Assembly (NCBI RefSeq): GCF_001761365.1
Contig: NZ_CP017477.1
Span: 3,028,001-3,092,000 of the forward strand
Reading direction: 5' to 3'
Source of the DNA: Polaribacter vadi
GTDB taxonomy: Bacteria > Bacteroidota > Bacteroidia > Flavobacteriales > Flavobacteriaceae
Length of the DNA stretch: 64,000 nt
Under the pieces are notes generated by a model, which saw nothing but the letters and a program-made list of their open reading frames with translations, did no database searches and was not told the DNA's origin. This document shows, piece by piece, positions 34,205-42,518 of the stretch (positions are counted from its first letter, which is position 1; each line of letters begins with the position of its first letter). The position numbers were made by a program, and so were the translations under genes.

Positions 34205-34623
34205 TTTTTGAACAACTAGAAATACAATTACAACCTTATAAAAGAGGATTTCATTTAATAACTGATGAAGTTTTGGGGAAATTTCCAGCAATAAAATCAA
34301 TCAAAAAAGGTTTTTTGAAAGTGTTTATAAAACACACTTCTGCAAGTTTAACAATTAATGAGGATGCAGACCCAACAGTTCGTTTGGATTTTGAAAGTCA
34401 TTTTAATAAAATGATTCCAGAAAATGCTCCTTATTATATTCATACTTATGAAGGTTCTGATGATATGCCAGCACATTTAAAAGCATCTATTTTAGGTTCG
34501 TCTGTAGATATACCAATTACAAACGGAAAATTAAATTTAGGCACTTGGCAAGGAATTTACTTATGTGAACACAGAAATTATGGAGGTTCAAGAAAATTAG
34601 TACTTTCTGCTTTTGGAGTTTAA
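34201..34623 (+). CDS. YjbQ family (UPF0047) protein
   Basis: The 140-residue protein has the YjbQ fold signatures FIKHTSASLTINEDADPTVR, DDMPAHLKASILGSS and LGTWQGIYLCEHRN with conserved His residues. E. coli YjbQ has been reported to have secondary thiamine-phosphate synthase activity; the native role is unclear. Length is normal and the gene looks intact although its upstream operon partner (nitrilase) is deleted. The shared ATGA junction shows the two genes were translationally coupled. Confidence 0.9.
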   Translation: MIFEQLEIQLQPYKRGFHLITDEVLGKFPAIKSIKKGFLKVFIKHTSASLTINEDADPTVRLDFESHFNKMIPENAPYYIHTYEGSDDMPAHLKASILGSSVDIPITNGKLNLGTWQGIYLCEHRNYGGSRKLVLSAFGV

Positions 34624-34651
34624 TTTTTTGAATTTAGTTTGATAATTATTC

Positions 34652-34713
34652 GCTAGTGCTCGTTTTTAACGAGTACCGAAAAAGTTTGGCACTCGTTAAA
34701 AACGAGCGTTAGC
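34652..34713. repeat. Long hairpin element with perfect 17-bp stem
   Basis: GCTCGTTTTTAACGAGT (34658-34674) and ACTCGTTAAAAACGAGC (34691-34707) are perfect reverse complements. Two G-T wobble pairs and GCTA/TAGC extend the RNA stem to 23 bp with a 16-base loop. There is no T-run, so it is unlikely to be a simple terminator. Confidence 0.9.
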
Positions 34714-34733
34714 AGTTTACAAACTAACAAAAT

Positions 34734-34792
34734 CTTCTGTGAATCTCCTTAAAATAAATCAAAAGAAACTCTGTGGATCTCTGTGTAAGAAT
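34734..34792. repeat. CTCTGTG-type repeat remnant
   Basis: TTCTGTGAATCTCC and AACTCTGTGGATCTCTGTGT belong to the same family as the elements at 32682 and 33879, with one arm only. Confidence 0.6.
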
Positions 34793-34798
34793 ACGTAA

Positions 34799-35605
34799 TT
34801 ATAAAGAAGCAATCAATTTTTTCAAAATCCTTTCAACTCCAAAATTATCGTTACTTTCAGTAGAAAAATCTGCTAATTCTGTAATATCTTTATGCGCATT
34901 TTTCATTGCAAAACTAAAATCAGCCTCTTTCATCATTTCTATATCATTTAAATAATCGCCAAAAACCATCGTTTCTTTTCTGGTGATATTTAGCAATTTT
35001 TGCAGATGATTTAAAGCAATTCCTTTGTTTGATTTTTCATCAGAAATATCTAACCAATTTTGCCCTGAAACTTTTAGTAGAATTTCGTTTTCTAAATGTT
35101 TTATTTCAGGATATATATATTCTTCTGAAGATTCATAATGAAAAACAGCAATTTTATAAACAGGGATATTTTTTGCAATTTCCACTAAATCATCAATAAT
35201 TTCAAAGCTTGTATAATATTCTTTAAATAAGTTGATAAAACGTGCATCTTTACTTTCTATATACGCTGCATCATCACAGCATAAAACGATATTTGTGCCA
35301 TTTATTTCTCTTAAAATCGGAAGTATTTTTAAAACTTTTTCAGCTTCTAAAAAATTAGAAAGTAAAACTTCTTTCCCTTTTTTTGCAACACCCCCATTTT
35401 CTGCAATTACAAAAATATCCTCTTTAATTTTAGCTAATCGTTCAACAATGCTGTTGTGTTGTCTTCCACTTGCTGCACAAAACAAAATATTTTTTTCTTG
35501 TAGTTTTTTAAAAAGTTCAAAAAACTGGTTGCTAACTTCGTGGTTAGAGTTTAGCAAAGTTCCATCCATATCAGAAACTACTAATTTAATTTTTGATAAA
35601 TCCAT
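34799..35605 (-). CDS. HAD-superfamily phosphatase, Cof type
   Basis: The 268-residue protein has HAD motif I in VSDMDGTLLNS (Asp12, Asp14), motif II region CAASGRQ, Lys in SNKGIALNHLQKL, and motif IV GDYLNDIEMMKEADFS. The large type IIB cap (residues ~85-190) places it in the Cof/YbjI group that dephosphorylates sugar phosphates or similar metabolites. It begins four bases after the stop of the LacI-family gene, so the regulator may control it. Confidence 0.93.
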   Translation of the reverse strand: MDLSKIKLVVSDMDGTLLNSNHEVSNQFFELFKKLQEKNILFCAASGRQHNSIVERLAKIKEDIFVIAENGGVAKKGKEVLLSNFLEAEKVLKILPILREINGTNIVLCCDDAAYIESKDARFINLFKEYYTSFEIIDDLVEIAKNIPVYKIAVFHYESSEEYIYPEIKHLENEILLKVSGQNWLDISDEKSNKGIALNHLQKLLNITRKETMVFGDYLNDIEMMKEADFSFAMKNAHKDITELADFSTESNDNFGVERILKKLIASL

Positions 35606-35609
35606 TATA

Positions 35610-36623
35610 TTACCTTGTAGAATCTCTAATTACGATATCTGTTTTAATAACTTTTGTAACGATATCTGTATTTTTATTTTTTAATTTATCAATCAAAATT
35701 TCAGCAGCAGTTGCTCCCATTTGTTCTCCATGTTGACTAATTGTCGTCATTTTTGGGCTTGAATGTCTTGATAAAATTCCGTTAGAAAATGCAATTACAG
35801 CAACGTCTTTAGGTATTTTTTTGCCACTTTTTTTAATCGCTTTCATTGTAGAAACAGCCACAGATTCTCCAGTGGTAATAACAGCGTCAATTTCTGTGTC
35901 TTTTACAAAGGGTTTAACTTGTTTTACATATTTTTTATAATCTCTTTCCAAAATATTTAAAACCAAATTTTCATCAAAAGGCAACCCTACTTTTTCTAAT
36001 CCTTTTTTGTAGCCTAAAAGACGTTGTTCTCCAATATGTAAATCGCTAATGGTCGAGATAAAAGCAATTTTTTTATGTCCTTTTTTATATAAAAATTCCA
36101 CAGTACTTGCAGCTGAGTTTAAATCGTCAGTCACAACTTTATCACATTCAATCGATTTTGCAACTCTATCAAACATTACAATTGGCGTTCCGTTTTCGAT
36201 AGATTCTTTAAAATGATCGTGTTTGTTGTTTAGTTCGGTTTCTTTTGCCATGGATAATAAAAAACCATCTATACTTCCATTAGAAAGCATTTCAATAATT
36301 TCTACTTCCTTATCATAAGATTGGTTAGAAATACACGTAATTACTTTGTAACCTCTTTCTAAGGCTGTTTTTTCTATCCCTTTAAATACTTGTGCAAAAA
36401 AGTAATTAAGCATTGTTGGTATAATAACACCAATTGTTTTTGTGCTTCTGTTTTTTAAACTTAACGCATTAAAGTTAGGTTTGTAATTGTTCTCTTTAGC
36501 ATATTTCTGAATTTTCTCTTTTGTAGCTTCACTAATTTCGTAGCTATCATTTAAAGCCTTAGAAACTGTGGAAATAGAAACATTAAAATGTTTGGCAATA
36601 TCTTTTATGGTTAGTTTCTTCAT
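35610..36623 (-). CDS. LacI-family transcriptional regulator
   Basis: The 337-residue protein has a LacI HTH at residues 1-50 (LTIKDIAKHFNVSISTVSKA) followed by a periplasmic-binding-protein-like sensor domain (TIGVIIPTMLNYFFAQVFKG, then VVTDDLNSAASTVEFL and DVAVIAFSNGILSRHSSPKM). It should bind an operator controlled by a sugar or sugar phosphate. No sugar transporter is adjacent; its direct partner is the HAD phosphatase downstream. Confidence 0.94.
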   Translation of the reverse strand: MKKLTIKDIAKHFNVSISTVSKALNDSYEISEATKEKIQKYAKENNYKPNFNALSLKNRSTKTIGVIIPTMLNYFFAQVFKGIEKTALERGYKVITCISNQSYDKEVEIIEMLSNGSIDGFLLSMAKETELNNKHDHFKESIENGTPIVMFDRVAKSIECDKVVTDDLNSAASTVEFLYKKGHKKIAFISTISDLHIGEQRLLGYKKGLEKVGLPFDENLVLNILERDYKKYVKQVKPFVKDTEIDAVITTGESVAVSTMKAIKKSGKKIPKDVAVIAFSNGILSRHSSPKMTTISQHGEQMGATAAEILIDKLKNKNTDIVTKVIKTDIVIRDSTR

Positions 36624-36681
36624 CTAAAAAAATTTAATTACGAAGATATAAAAATATACCTCGTTAATATTTGAGAAAGTA

Positions 36682-38073
36682 TTAATTTATCATTTTTTTT
36701 CTATGAAACCTTCTTATTTCATAAAAAATGTAAGTATATACGACTAAATATTCAAGAGCTACAAACCATAAATTTTCTTGCCAAGGATTATTTGCATATG
36801 CTTGGTAACTTAAAATAATAACAAAACTCCAAACAATAGGAAATTTATATTTTGTAAATACTGATAAAATAATTGGCGTTGCTAAATACCAAGGATGTAC
36901 AGTTGTGGACGTAAAATAATAAAAACAAAGTCCGAAAAGCATTGCTGTAAATACTTGTTTTAAAGTGATATTTTTTCTAAAAAACGTTTGTATTATCAAT
37001 ACTAAAATGGTTAAAATTGGTGTTATTTTACCAATAATAGCAATTTCGTTATAACCTCTAAAGAGGAAGCCAATTTCCCTAAAAAGATAATAGAAACTTG
37101 CATTAAATTCGAACTTACAAAACCACAAACCAACCGATTTTGAGTAATTTTCTATGAATGTTGATGATAAAAATGGCAAAAATAAAATAACAACAGTTAA
37201 AATTGTAAGTATATAAAATGATGAAAGTTTTAATAAATTACGAATTCTCGATTTGGCTTTAACAGATATAATGATGTCTTTTTGAGAATTATTTTTACAC
37301 ACAAACCACTGAAAAAATAATGGCAAAAATAACAATGGAATTAATTTTACAGAAATAGAACAACCGATTAAAATAGCTGCTAATGCCCATTTTTGTTGAT
37401 ACAATTTATACATCCCAAAAATAAAGAAGAATAGCATTACAGGTTCAAAATGCAAATTCCCTGTCATTTCTATAATGATAAAAGGATTTAAAATGTACCA
37501 GAAAATATTTTTGATGGGTAGATTTAGTTTTTCTAAAAGTTTTTTTCCAACATATAGAATTCCAAGATCTGCTAAAATAATAATCAATCTTAAAACAACA
37601 ACAGAACCAAAAATACTTTTGCTAGCAAATAACGCTGCAATAAAAAAACAAAGCTGATTTAACGGCGGGTAATTTGTATAATGACTTCCATTTAATTCGC
37701 CCATTCCTGCATACAATTCTTCTGCATCTGCAATTGGAAAGTTGTTTTGTTGCACGATGTTTTCTGGCAAGGTTAGATAGGGATTTAAACCTTCAAAAAG
37801 CATGCGACCATCCCAAATAAATCTGTAAAAATCTTGCGATAAACTTGGCGTTGCAAAGAGAAATATCAACCTAAAAAGAATAGCAATACCAACTAAAGTA
37901 GAGAATGAGATTTGCTTGTTTTGCATCAATAGATAAAAACAACCAAAAAGTGCAAACCACAAAGAAATAAGGATGTTAAATTCCGTTCTTTCTAAAAAAT
38001 AAGCAAAGAAAATATAAAGAAGTATGCTACTAAAAATTAGCAGTACGTTTTTGTATTTGCTAAAAAAAGGCAT
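36682..38073 (-). CDS. GT-C type integral membrane glycosyltransferase (mannosyltransferase-like, GT87/DUF2029)
   Basis: The 463-residue protein has about eleven hydrophobic segments. It carries FYRFIWDGRMLFEGLNPYLT, the DG-containing first periplasmic loop typical of polyprenol-phosphate-sugar-dependent GT-C enzymes, and YTNYPPLNQLCFF and HPWYLATPI later. It probably moves a sugar from a lipid-linked donor on the periplasmic side. It overlaps the upstream cellulose synthase-like gene by one base, so the genes form one operon. Acceptor and sugar unknown. Confidence 0.85.
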   Translation of the reverse strand: MPFFSKYKNVLLIFSSILLYIFFAYFLERTEFNILISLWFALFGCFYLLMQNKQISFSTLVGIAILFRLIFLFATPSLSQDFYRFIWDGRMLFEGLNPYLTLPENIVQQNNFPIADAEELYAGMGELNGSHYTNYPPLNQLCFFIAALFASKSIFGSVVVLRLIIILADLGILYVGKKLLEKLNLPIKNIFWYILNPFIIIEMTGNLHFEPVMLFFFIFGMYKLYQQKWALAAILIGCSISVKLIPLLFLPLFFQWFVCKNNSQKDIIISVKAKSRIRNLLKLSSFYILTILTVVILFLPFLSSTFIENYSKSVGLWFCKFEFNASFYYLFREIGFLFRGYNEIAIIGKITPILTILVLIIQTFFRKNITLKQVFTAMLFGLCFYYFTSTTVHPWYLATPIILSVFTKYKFPIVWSFVIILSYQAYANNPWQENLWFVALEYLVVYTYIFYEIRRFHRKKMIN

Positions 38074-39563
38074 TACGCTTTTGAGAAAATTGACTTAAAG
38101 AAAACATAAGCAAAACCAACAAAAAGCATAAAATGAAAAGGGAAAAGCCCAAAATCTCCTCCTTGATCGCCCACAATAAATGCGCTATACATTCCAAAAA
38201 TGAAATAAATAGCTAAAAGGCCTTCTAAAATTACATGAACAGAAGGTCTCTTTTTAATATATTTATTGTTTTTCCAACCATCTTTAATGGTTGTAATATT
38301 AAATTTTGGAGTTCTTACAAATTCACTTTTTTTACCAATATGTCCTTCTAAAACAGCAATTGTATTGTGCAAAGAAAAACCCATTGCCACTGAAAAAAAC
38401 GTAAAAAATGCGCCAATATATTTTAAAAATCTTATAAAACCACCACCATAAATATTTTTATACATGTGCCAATAACACACAAAGAAGATTAGAGAACTTG
38501 CTACAAAAAAGCTCATCACATAAAAATAATTCTTTAAATGTTCATATTCATTTTTGATGTATAGCATTGGAATACTCAAAACAGCCACTAAAAAAATACA
38601 GATAAACATAGAGCTGTTTAACAAATGTAATAATCCGTGAATTTTAGTTTTTATAGAAATGTTTTTATTGGTAATAATGCGTTTAATCATTTTCTGAAAA
38701 TTCTCTGCACCACCTTTATTCCATCTAAATTGCTGCGATCTTGCTGCACTAATAATTACAGGAAGTTCTGCAGGAGTTTCTACTTTTTCTAAATACTTAA
38801 ATTTCCAATTTTTTAGCTGTGCTCTATAGCTTAAATCGATGTCTTCTGTAAGTGTATCTCCTTGCCAATTACCAGCATCGTAAATACATTCTTTTCGCCA
38901 AATACCAGCAGTTCCATTAAAGTTTATAAAATGACCTTTGCTATTTCTACCCACTTGTTCTAGGGTAAAATGAGCATCTAACATAAAAGCTTGAATTCTT
39001 GTTAGTGTAGAGTAATTTCTGTTGATATGACTCCATCTTGTTTGAACAACGCCAATTTTTTCATCTTTAAAATAAGGGACTGTTTGTAACAACCAATCTT
39101 TTTTTGGTAAAAAATCAGCATCAAAAATGGCAATAAACTCGCCTTTTGCAGTTTTTAGACCTTCTTTTAAAGCTCCAGCTTTAAAACCTTGTCGATTTGA
39201 TCTTCTAATATGTTCAATATCAATTCCTTTCTCTTGAAGTTTTTTAACGTGTTTTGCAGTTATTTCTACAGATTCATCAGTAGAATCATCTAAAACTTGA
39301 AACTCTATTTTATCTTTTGGATACTCTAGTTTTGCAATATTTTTTAACAAACGTTTCATTACATACAACTCGTTAAAAACGGGTAATTGTATGGTTACAA
39401 AAGGAATTTCATTTGGGTTTGTAAAGTCAAATTTAGGAGAATTATCCTCTTTATTTCTATACTTTAAATAATTGATAAGCAGATTTAACTGTGCAAGTGC
39501 GTAGATAAAAATAAGCACCAAACAGAACGTGTAAATAATTATAATAAGATACTCTAAAATCAT
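38073..39563 (-). CDS. Membrane GT2 glycosyltransferase, cellulose synthase-like
   Basis: The 496-residue protein has an N-terminal membrane helix, then a GT-A domain with VLDDSTDES (residues ~91-98), DADFLPK (Asp148, Asp150), TEDIDLSYRA and QQFRWNKGGAENFQK (the QxxRW acceptor motif). Four C-terminal transmembrane segments follow. This is the processive GT2 layout of cellulose synthase/CcmB-type and glucomannan synthases. Both ends overlap neighbours by one base (39563 and 38073), showing translational coupling with the two other glycosyltransferases. Confidence 0.9.
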   Translation of the reverse strand: MILEYLIIIIYTFCLVLIFIYALAQLNLLINYLKYRNKEDNSPKFDFTNPNEIPFVTIQLPVFNELYVMKRLLKNIAKLEYPKDKIEFQVLDDSTDESVEITAKHVKKLQEKGIDIEHIRRSNRQGFKAGALKEGLKTAKGEFIAIFDADFLPKKDWLLQTVPYFKDEKIGVVQTRWSHINRNYSTLTRIQAFMLDAHFTLEQVGRNSKGHFINFNGTAGIWRKECIYDAGNWQGDTLTEDIDLSYRAQLKNWKFKYLEKVETPAELPVIISAARSQQFRWNKGGAENFQKMIKRIITNKNISIKTKIHGLLHLLNSSMFICIFLVAVLSIPMLYIKNEYEHLKNYFYVMSFFVASSLIFFVCYWHMYKNIYGGGFIRFLKYIGAFFTFFSVAMGFSLHNTIAVLEGHIGKKSEFVRTPKFNITTIKDGWKNNKYIKKRPSVHVILEGLLAIYFIFGMYSAFIVGDQGGDFGLFPFHFMLFVGFAYVFFKSIFSKA

Positions 39564-40255
39564 TATTTAAAACTATATTTAAAAATCCAACCTAAAATTT
39601 TAACTCCTGCAAATATAGTACCTTTTACAGTACCTGAAACTTTTGAGACACCTATTCTGTTTCTATATTTTACAGGGATTTCTTTGTAGGTCATTTTTTG
39701 CTTTAAAACCTTTAGTTGCATTTCTACAGTCCAACCATAGGTTTTATCTTCCATGTTTAAAGCTAATAATTTATCGTACTTAATAGCTCTAAAAGGTCCT
39801 AAATCAGAGAATCTTGCTCCAAAAAACAGCTTCATTAAAAAAGTTGCTAGCCAATTCCCAAAAACTTGTTGAGGTGTCATAGCACCATTTTCACGTAATT
39901 CTTTTACTCTTGCACCTACTACAAAATCTAAGTTTTGGTTGATGATTGGCGAAACAATTTCCGTTAATTGTTCTGGATAATCAGAATAATCACCATCTAA
40001 AAAAACAATAATATCTGGTTTTATTGACTGCTTAGCAATATAATCCATGCCTTTTAAGCAAGCATAACCATAACCTTTTCTTGTTTCTGATAAAACAGTT
40101 GCACCAGCATTTTTGGCGTTAATTTCTGTGTTATCAGTAGAGTTATTACTAATTACAATAATTTCATCAACTATTTTAGGAATATCTTTAACAACACTTC
40201 CAATAGAATCTTGCTCATTATAAGCAGGAATAATCACTTTTATAACTGGCTTCAT
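39563..40255 (-). CDS. GT2 glycosyltransferase (DPM1/GtrB-like)
   Basis: The 230-residue GT-A protein has VIIPAYNEQDSIGSVV at the N-terminus, IIVISNNSTDNT, and FLDGDYSDYPEQL (Asp-Gly-Asp donor site near residue 86), with a hydrophobic C-terminus (VKGTIFAGVKILGWIFKYSF). It resembles dolichyl/undecaprenyl-phosphate sugar synthases that load a sugar on a lipid carrier. With the cellulose synthase-like and GT-C genes downstream it forms a lipid-linked glycan operon. Confidence 0.9.
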   Translation of the reverse strand: MKPVIKVIIPAYNEQDSIGSVVKDIPKIVDEIIVISNNSTDNTEINAKNAGATVLSETRKGYGYACLKGMDYIAKQSIKPDIIVFLDGDYSDYPEQLTEIVSPIINQNLDFVVGARVKELRENGAMTPQQVFGNWLATFLMKLFFGARFSDLGPFRAIKYDKLLALNMEDKTYGWTVEMQLKVLKQKMTYKEIPVKYRNRIGVSKVSGTVKGTIFAGVKILGWIFKYSFK

Positions 40256-40741
40256 CTATCTTAAATCAAATATGTTATTTTCTTTTTTAAAAGAGGATAA
40301 ACTTGTCCATTCTTTTATTTTTTTACCTTCTTTAAATTTTGAGGCCTTTATTATTTCCTCTTCTTTATAAACCAAACAATATCCGTTTTTCTGATTATTT
40401 TCTAGTTGGCATTTATAATTTACAATTCCGTTTTCATCATAAAATAACCACCAATTTTCTTTAATACCTTTCTTAAAATGCCCTTCTTTATCTATAAGAG
40501 CATTTTCGGTGTAAAAGTACCAATATTTTATTTTTTGACCCTTTTTGTAACTGCCTTCTTGCTTTAAATTTCCATTTTCGAAATAAAATTTCCAGTAATC
40601 AACTTTTTTATCATCTAAAACCCAACCTTCTTCTTTTAATTGACCAGAATCATAATATTCCTTTTGATACGTTTTTTGAGCAAAAGAATTTACTGAAAAT
40701 AATAAAATTGCTATACTAATTCCATAAAAATGCAAAGACAT
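40256..40741 (-). CDS. Secreted MORN-like repeat protein (YwqK-type)
   Basis: From the ATG at 40741 the 161-residue product begins MSLHFYGISIAILLFSVNSF with cleavage near AQ. About five repeats of a Y-x-F-Y-x-x-G-x-L-x-x-E-G type follow (YYDSGQLKEEGWVLDDKKVD, FYFENGNLKQEGSYKKGQKI, FYTENALIDKEGHFKKG, FYDENGIVNYKCQL), as in MORN/YwqK toxin-antitoxin-like annotations. A frame reaching 40834 would add 31 residues before the signal peptide. The stop directly abuts the GT2 start codon, so it is part of the glycosyltransferase operon; role unknown. Confidence 0.78.
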   Translation of the reverse strand: MSLHFYGISIAILLFSVNSFAQKTYQKEYYDSGQLKEEGWVLDDKKVDYWKFYFENGNLKQEGSYKKGQKIKYWYFYTENALIDKEGHFKKGIKENWWLFYDENGIVNYKCQLENNQKNGYCLVYKEEEIIKASKFKEGKKIKEWTSLSSFKKENNIFDLR

Positions 40742-40836
40742 AAATTTCTTGCAGTTTAGAAGAAAAAGATTTTTTAAATTATTTATCAATTGATATGTTG
40801 ATAATTCTTGTACTAATTTAAATTTTTTATACATAC

Positions 40837-40878
40837 AGTTTACAGATTGCAGAAATTGAGACTGCCAACTGAAAACTG
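40837..40878. repeat. Degenerate CAGTTGGCAGT-family repeat
   Basis: CAGTTTACAGATTGCAG and ACTGCCAACTGAAAACTG form a loose inverted pair related to the tract at 14731-14804. It fills the gap between the Fe-S gene and the glycosyltransferase operon. Confidence 0.5.
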
Positions 40879-40890
40879 TTTTGCAGAATA

Positions 40891-42513
40891 CTATTTCTTA
40901 TTAATTAAATTCATTAAATCAACATCATTTCCTAATAGAATTTCTGTTGGATTAATTCTCCCATCTTCAGGGCCGTTTTCTAATTTTAAAACGCCTCTTG
41001 GGCAAACTGCAGAACAAACTCCACAACCCACACAACTAGAACGAACGATGTTTTCTCCTTTTTGTGCATAGGCTCTTACATCAATTCCCATTTCACAATA
41101 AGTAGAACAATTTCCACAAGAAATACACTGTGCACCATTTGTGGTAATTCTAAATCTCGATTTAAAACGCTGAACCATTCCTAAATAAGCTGCTAAAGGA
41201 CAACCAAATCTACACCAAACTCTGTTTCCAAAAATTGGGTAGAAACCTGTTCCTATAACTCCAGCAAACCAAGCACCTATCAAGAAACTATACGTATCTT
41301 TTATCCATTGGGTTTTAATTCCGAGAAAAGATTGTGCTCCTGAGAAGTAACAATACAAAGTAACGAGTGTCATCAACAGAGAAAAAATTAACACAGAATG
41401 GATTAACCATCTTTCTAATTTCCATGCATTCAGGCTTTTATCTGAATGTTGTCTGTAAGGGTCTCCTAAAGTTTCTGCTAAACCTCCACAACCACAAACC
41501 CAAGAACAATACCAACGTTTTCCAAAAAAATAAACCATTACTGGCACAATTACTAAGGTTAAAACAATTCCCCAGACTAAAATAAATAGTCCAATTGAGC
41601 CACTTTCAGTCAATGTTTTTAAATTCCATTCAAAGAAGAAATCATAATCTAAAGGAAAAGCATTTTTAAAATCGTAACCAGGCATGTTTAAACTGGTCAT
41701 AATTTCTGGGATTAAAAAAGCAAACACAATTTGAAAGAATAAAACAGAGGTTGTTCTTATAATTTGATACTTATTATGTCTGTATTTAATGTACATTCTT
41801 ACAGCCATTGTTACCATAATTGTACAGTATAAAAAGCCGTACACAAACCATTGAGAAGCTTCACCACCATTTAAAGCTTTGCTAATTGGATCTAGAATAA
41901 ACGTCCAGTTTACAACATAATCTGCCATAAAATAAAGCACCAAATAAAAAGTAACCAAATACACTAAAACCACCCAAGCAATCCAGCCTCTGTTTGTGGA
42001 CGATTTATGATAAATTCCGTCATTTTTTATTCCTGGTTTTCCTAACAAAATTAAGTTTGGTAGCATAAATAGTAATGCTCCTAATATGCCTAATCCAAAA
42101 GTTAGAAACCACATTAAGCCAGCATTTTCTTTTACAAAACCACTTCCTGCTTTTTTGGCGATTTGAAAACTAATGGTATGAGGTTTACCATCAACTCTAT
42201 ATTGATATTGAGCACCTTTTTTATCCCAATTTTTTTCTTTATTATATTTTTCGATTAAATCATTGTAATGCTTATTATTTGTTTCTACAGCATTTCTAAC
42301 ACGTTCAGAAAATTGAAAAATATTTAAATTTTCTTCGGTCACAATTGCTTTTGATAATTCTTCTTTGATGATTTCACTTTTATACCCTTTTTCTTGAATA
42401 AAAGAGTCTAATTCCTGTTCTGTGAAACTAAAATTTCCAGTAAAAATAGATGCTGTAAAAATGCTTAATCCTATTAAAAAAATTACTAAACCTGTATATT
42501 TTATTGCTTTCAT
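40891..42513 (-). CDS. Membrane-bound 4Fe-4S protein (NapH/NosR-like)
   Basis: The 540-residue product from the ATG at 42513 has an N-terminal membrane helix, a periplasmic domain (~residues 25-115), about seven transmembrane helices, a NapH/NosR-type Cys motif (WYCSWVCGCGGLAETLGD and NRVWCRFGCPLAAYLG), and a C-terminal ferredoxin domain with two 4Fe-4S motifs (CISCGNCSTYCEMG and CVGCGVCSAVCPRG). It probably passes electrons across or along the membrane. The upstream ATG-like extension to 42546 would overlap the preceding FAD gene. Five bases separate it from that oxidoreductase, its likely electron donor. Confidence 0.85.
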   Translation of the reverse strand: MKAIKYTGLVIFLIGLSIFTASIFTGNFSFTEQELDSFIQEKGYKSEIIKEELSKAIVTEENLNIFQFSERVRNAVETNNKHYNDLIEKYNKEKNWDKKGAQYQYRVDGKPHTISFQIAKKAGSGFVKENAGLMWFLTFGLGILGALLFMLPNLILLGKPGIKNDGIYHKSSTNRGWIAWVVLVYLVTFYLVLYFMADYVVNWTFILDPISKALNGGEASQWFVYGFLYCTIMVTMAVRMYIKYRHNKYQIIRTTSVLFFQIVFAFLIPEIMTSLNMPGYDFKNAFPLDYDFFFEWNLKTLTESGSIGLFILVWGIVLTLVIVPVMVYFFGKRWYCSWVCGCGGLAETLGDPYRQHSDKSLNAWKLERWLIHSVLIFSLLMTLVTLYCYFSGAQSFLGIKTQWIKDTYSFLIGAWFAGVIGTGFYPIFGNRVWCRFGCPLAAYLGMVQRFKSRFRITTNGAQCISCGNCSTYCEMGIDVRAYAQKGENIVRSSCVGCGVCSAVCPRGVLKLENGPEDGRINPTEILLGNDVDLMNLINKK

Positions 42514-42518
42514 ATATC

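Noticed and set aside
34652..34713. Rho-independent terminator
   Set aside because: The stem is strong but no T-run follows on either strand, so it was classed as a hairpin repeat.
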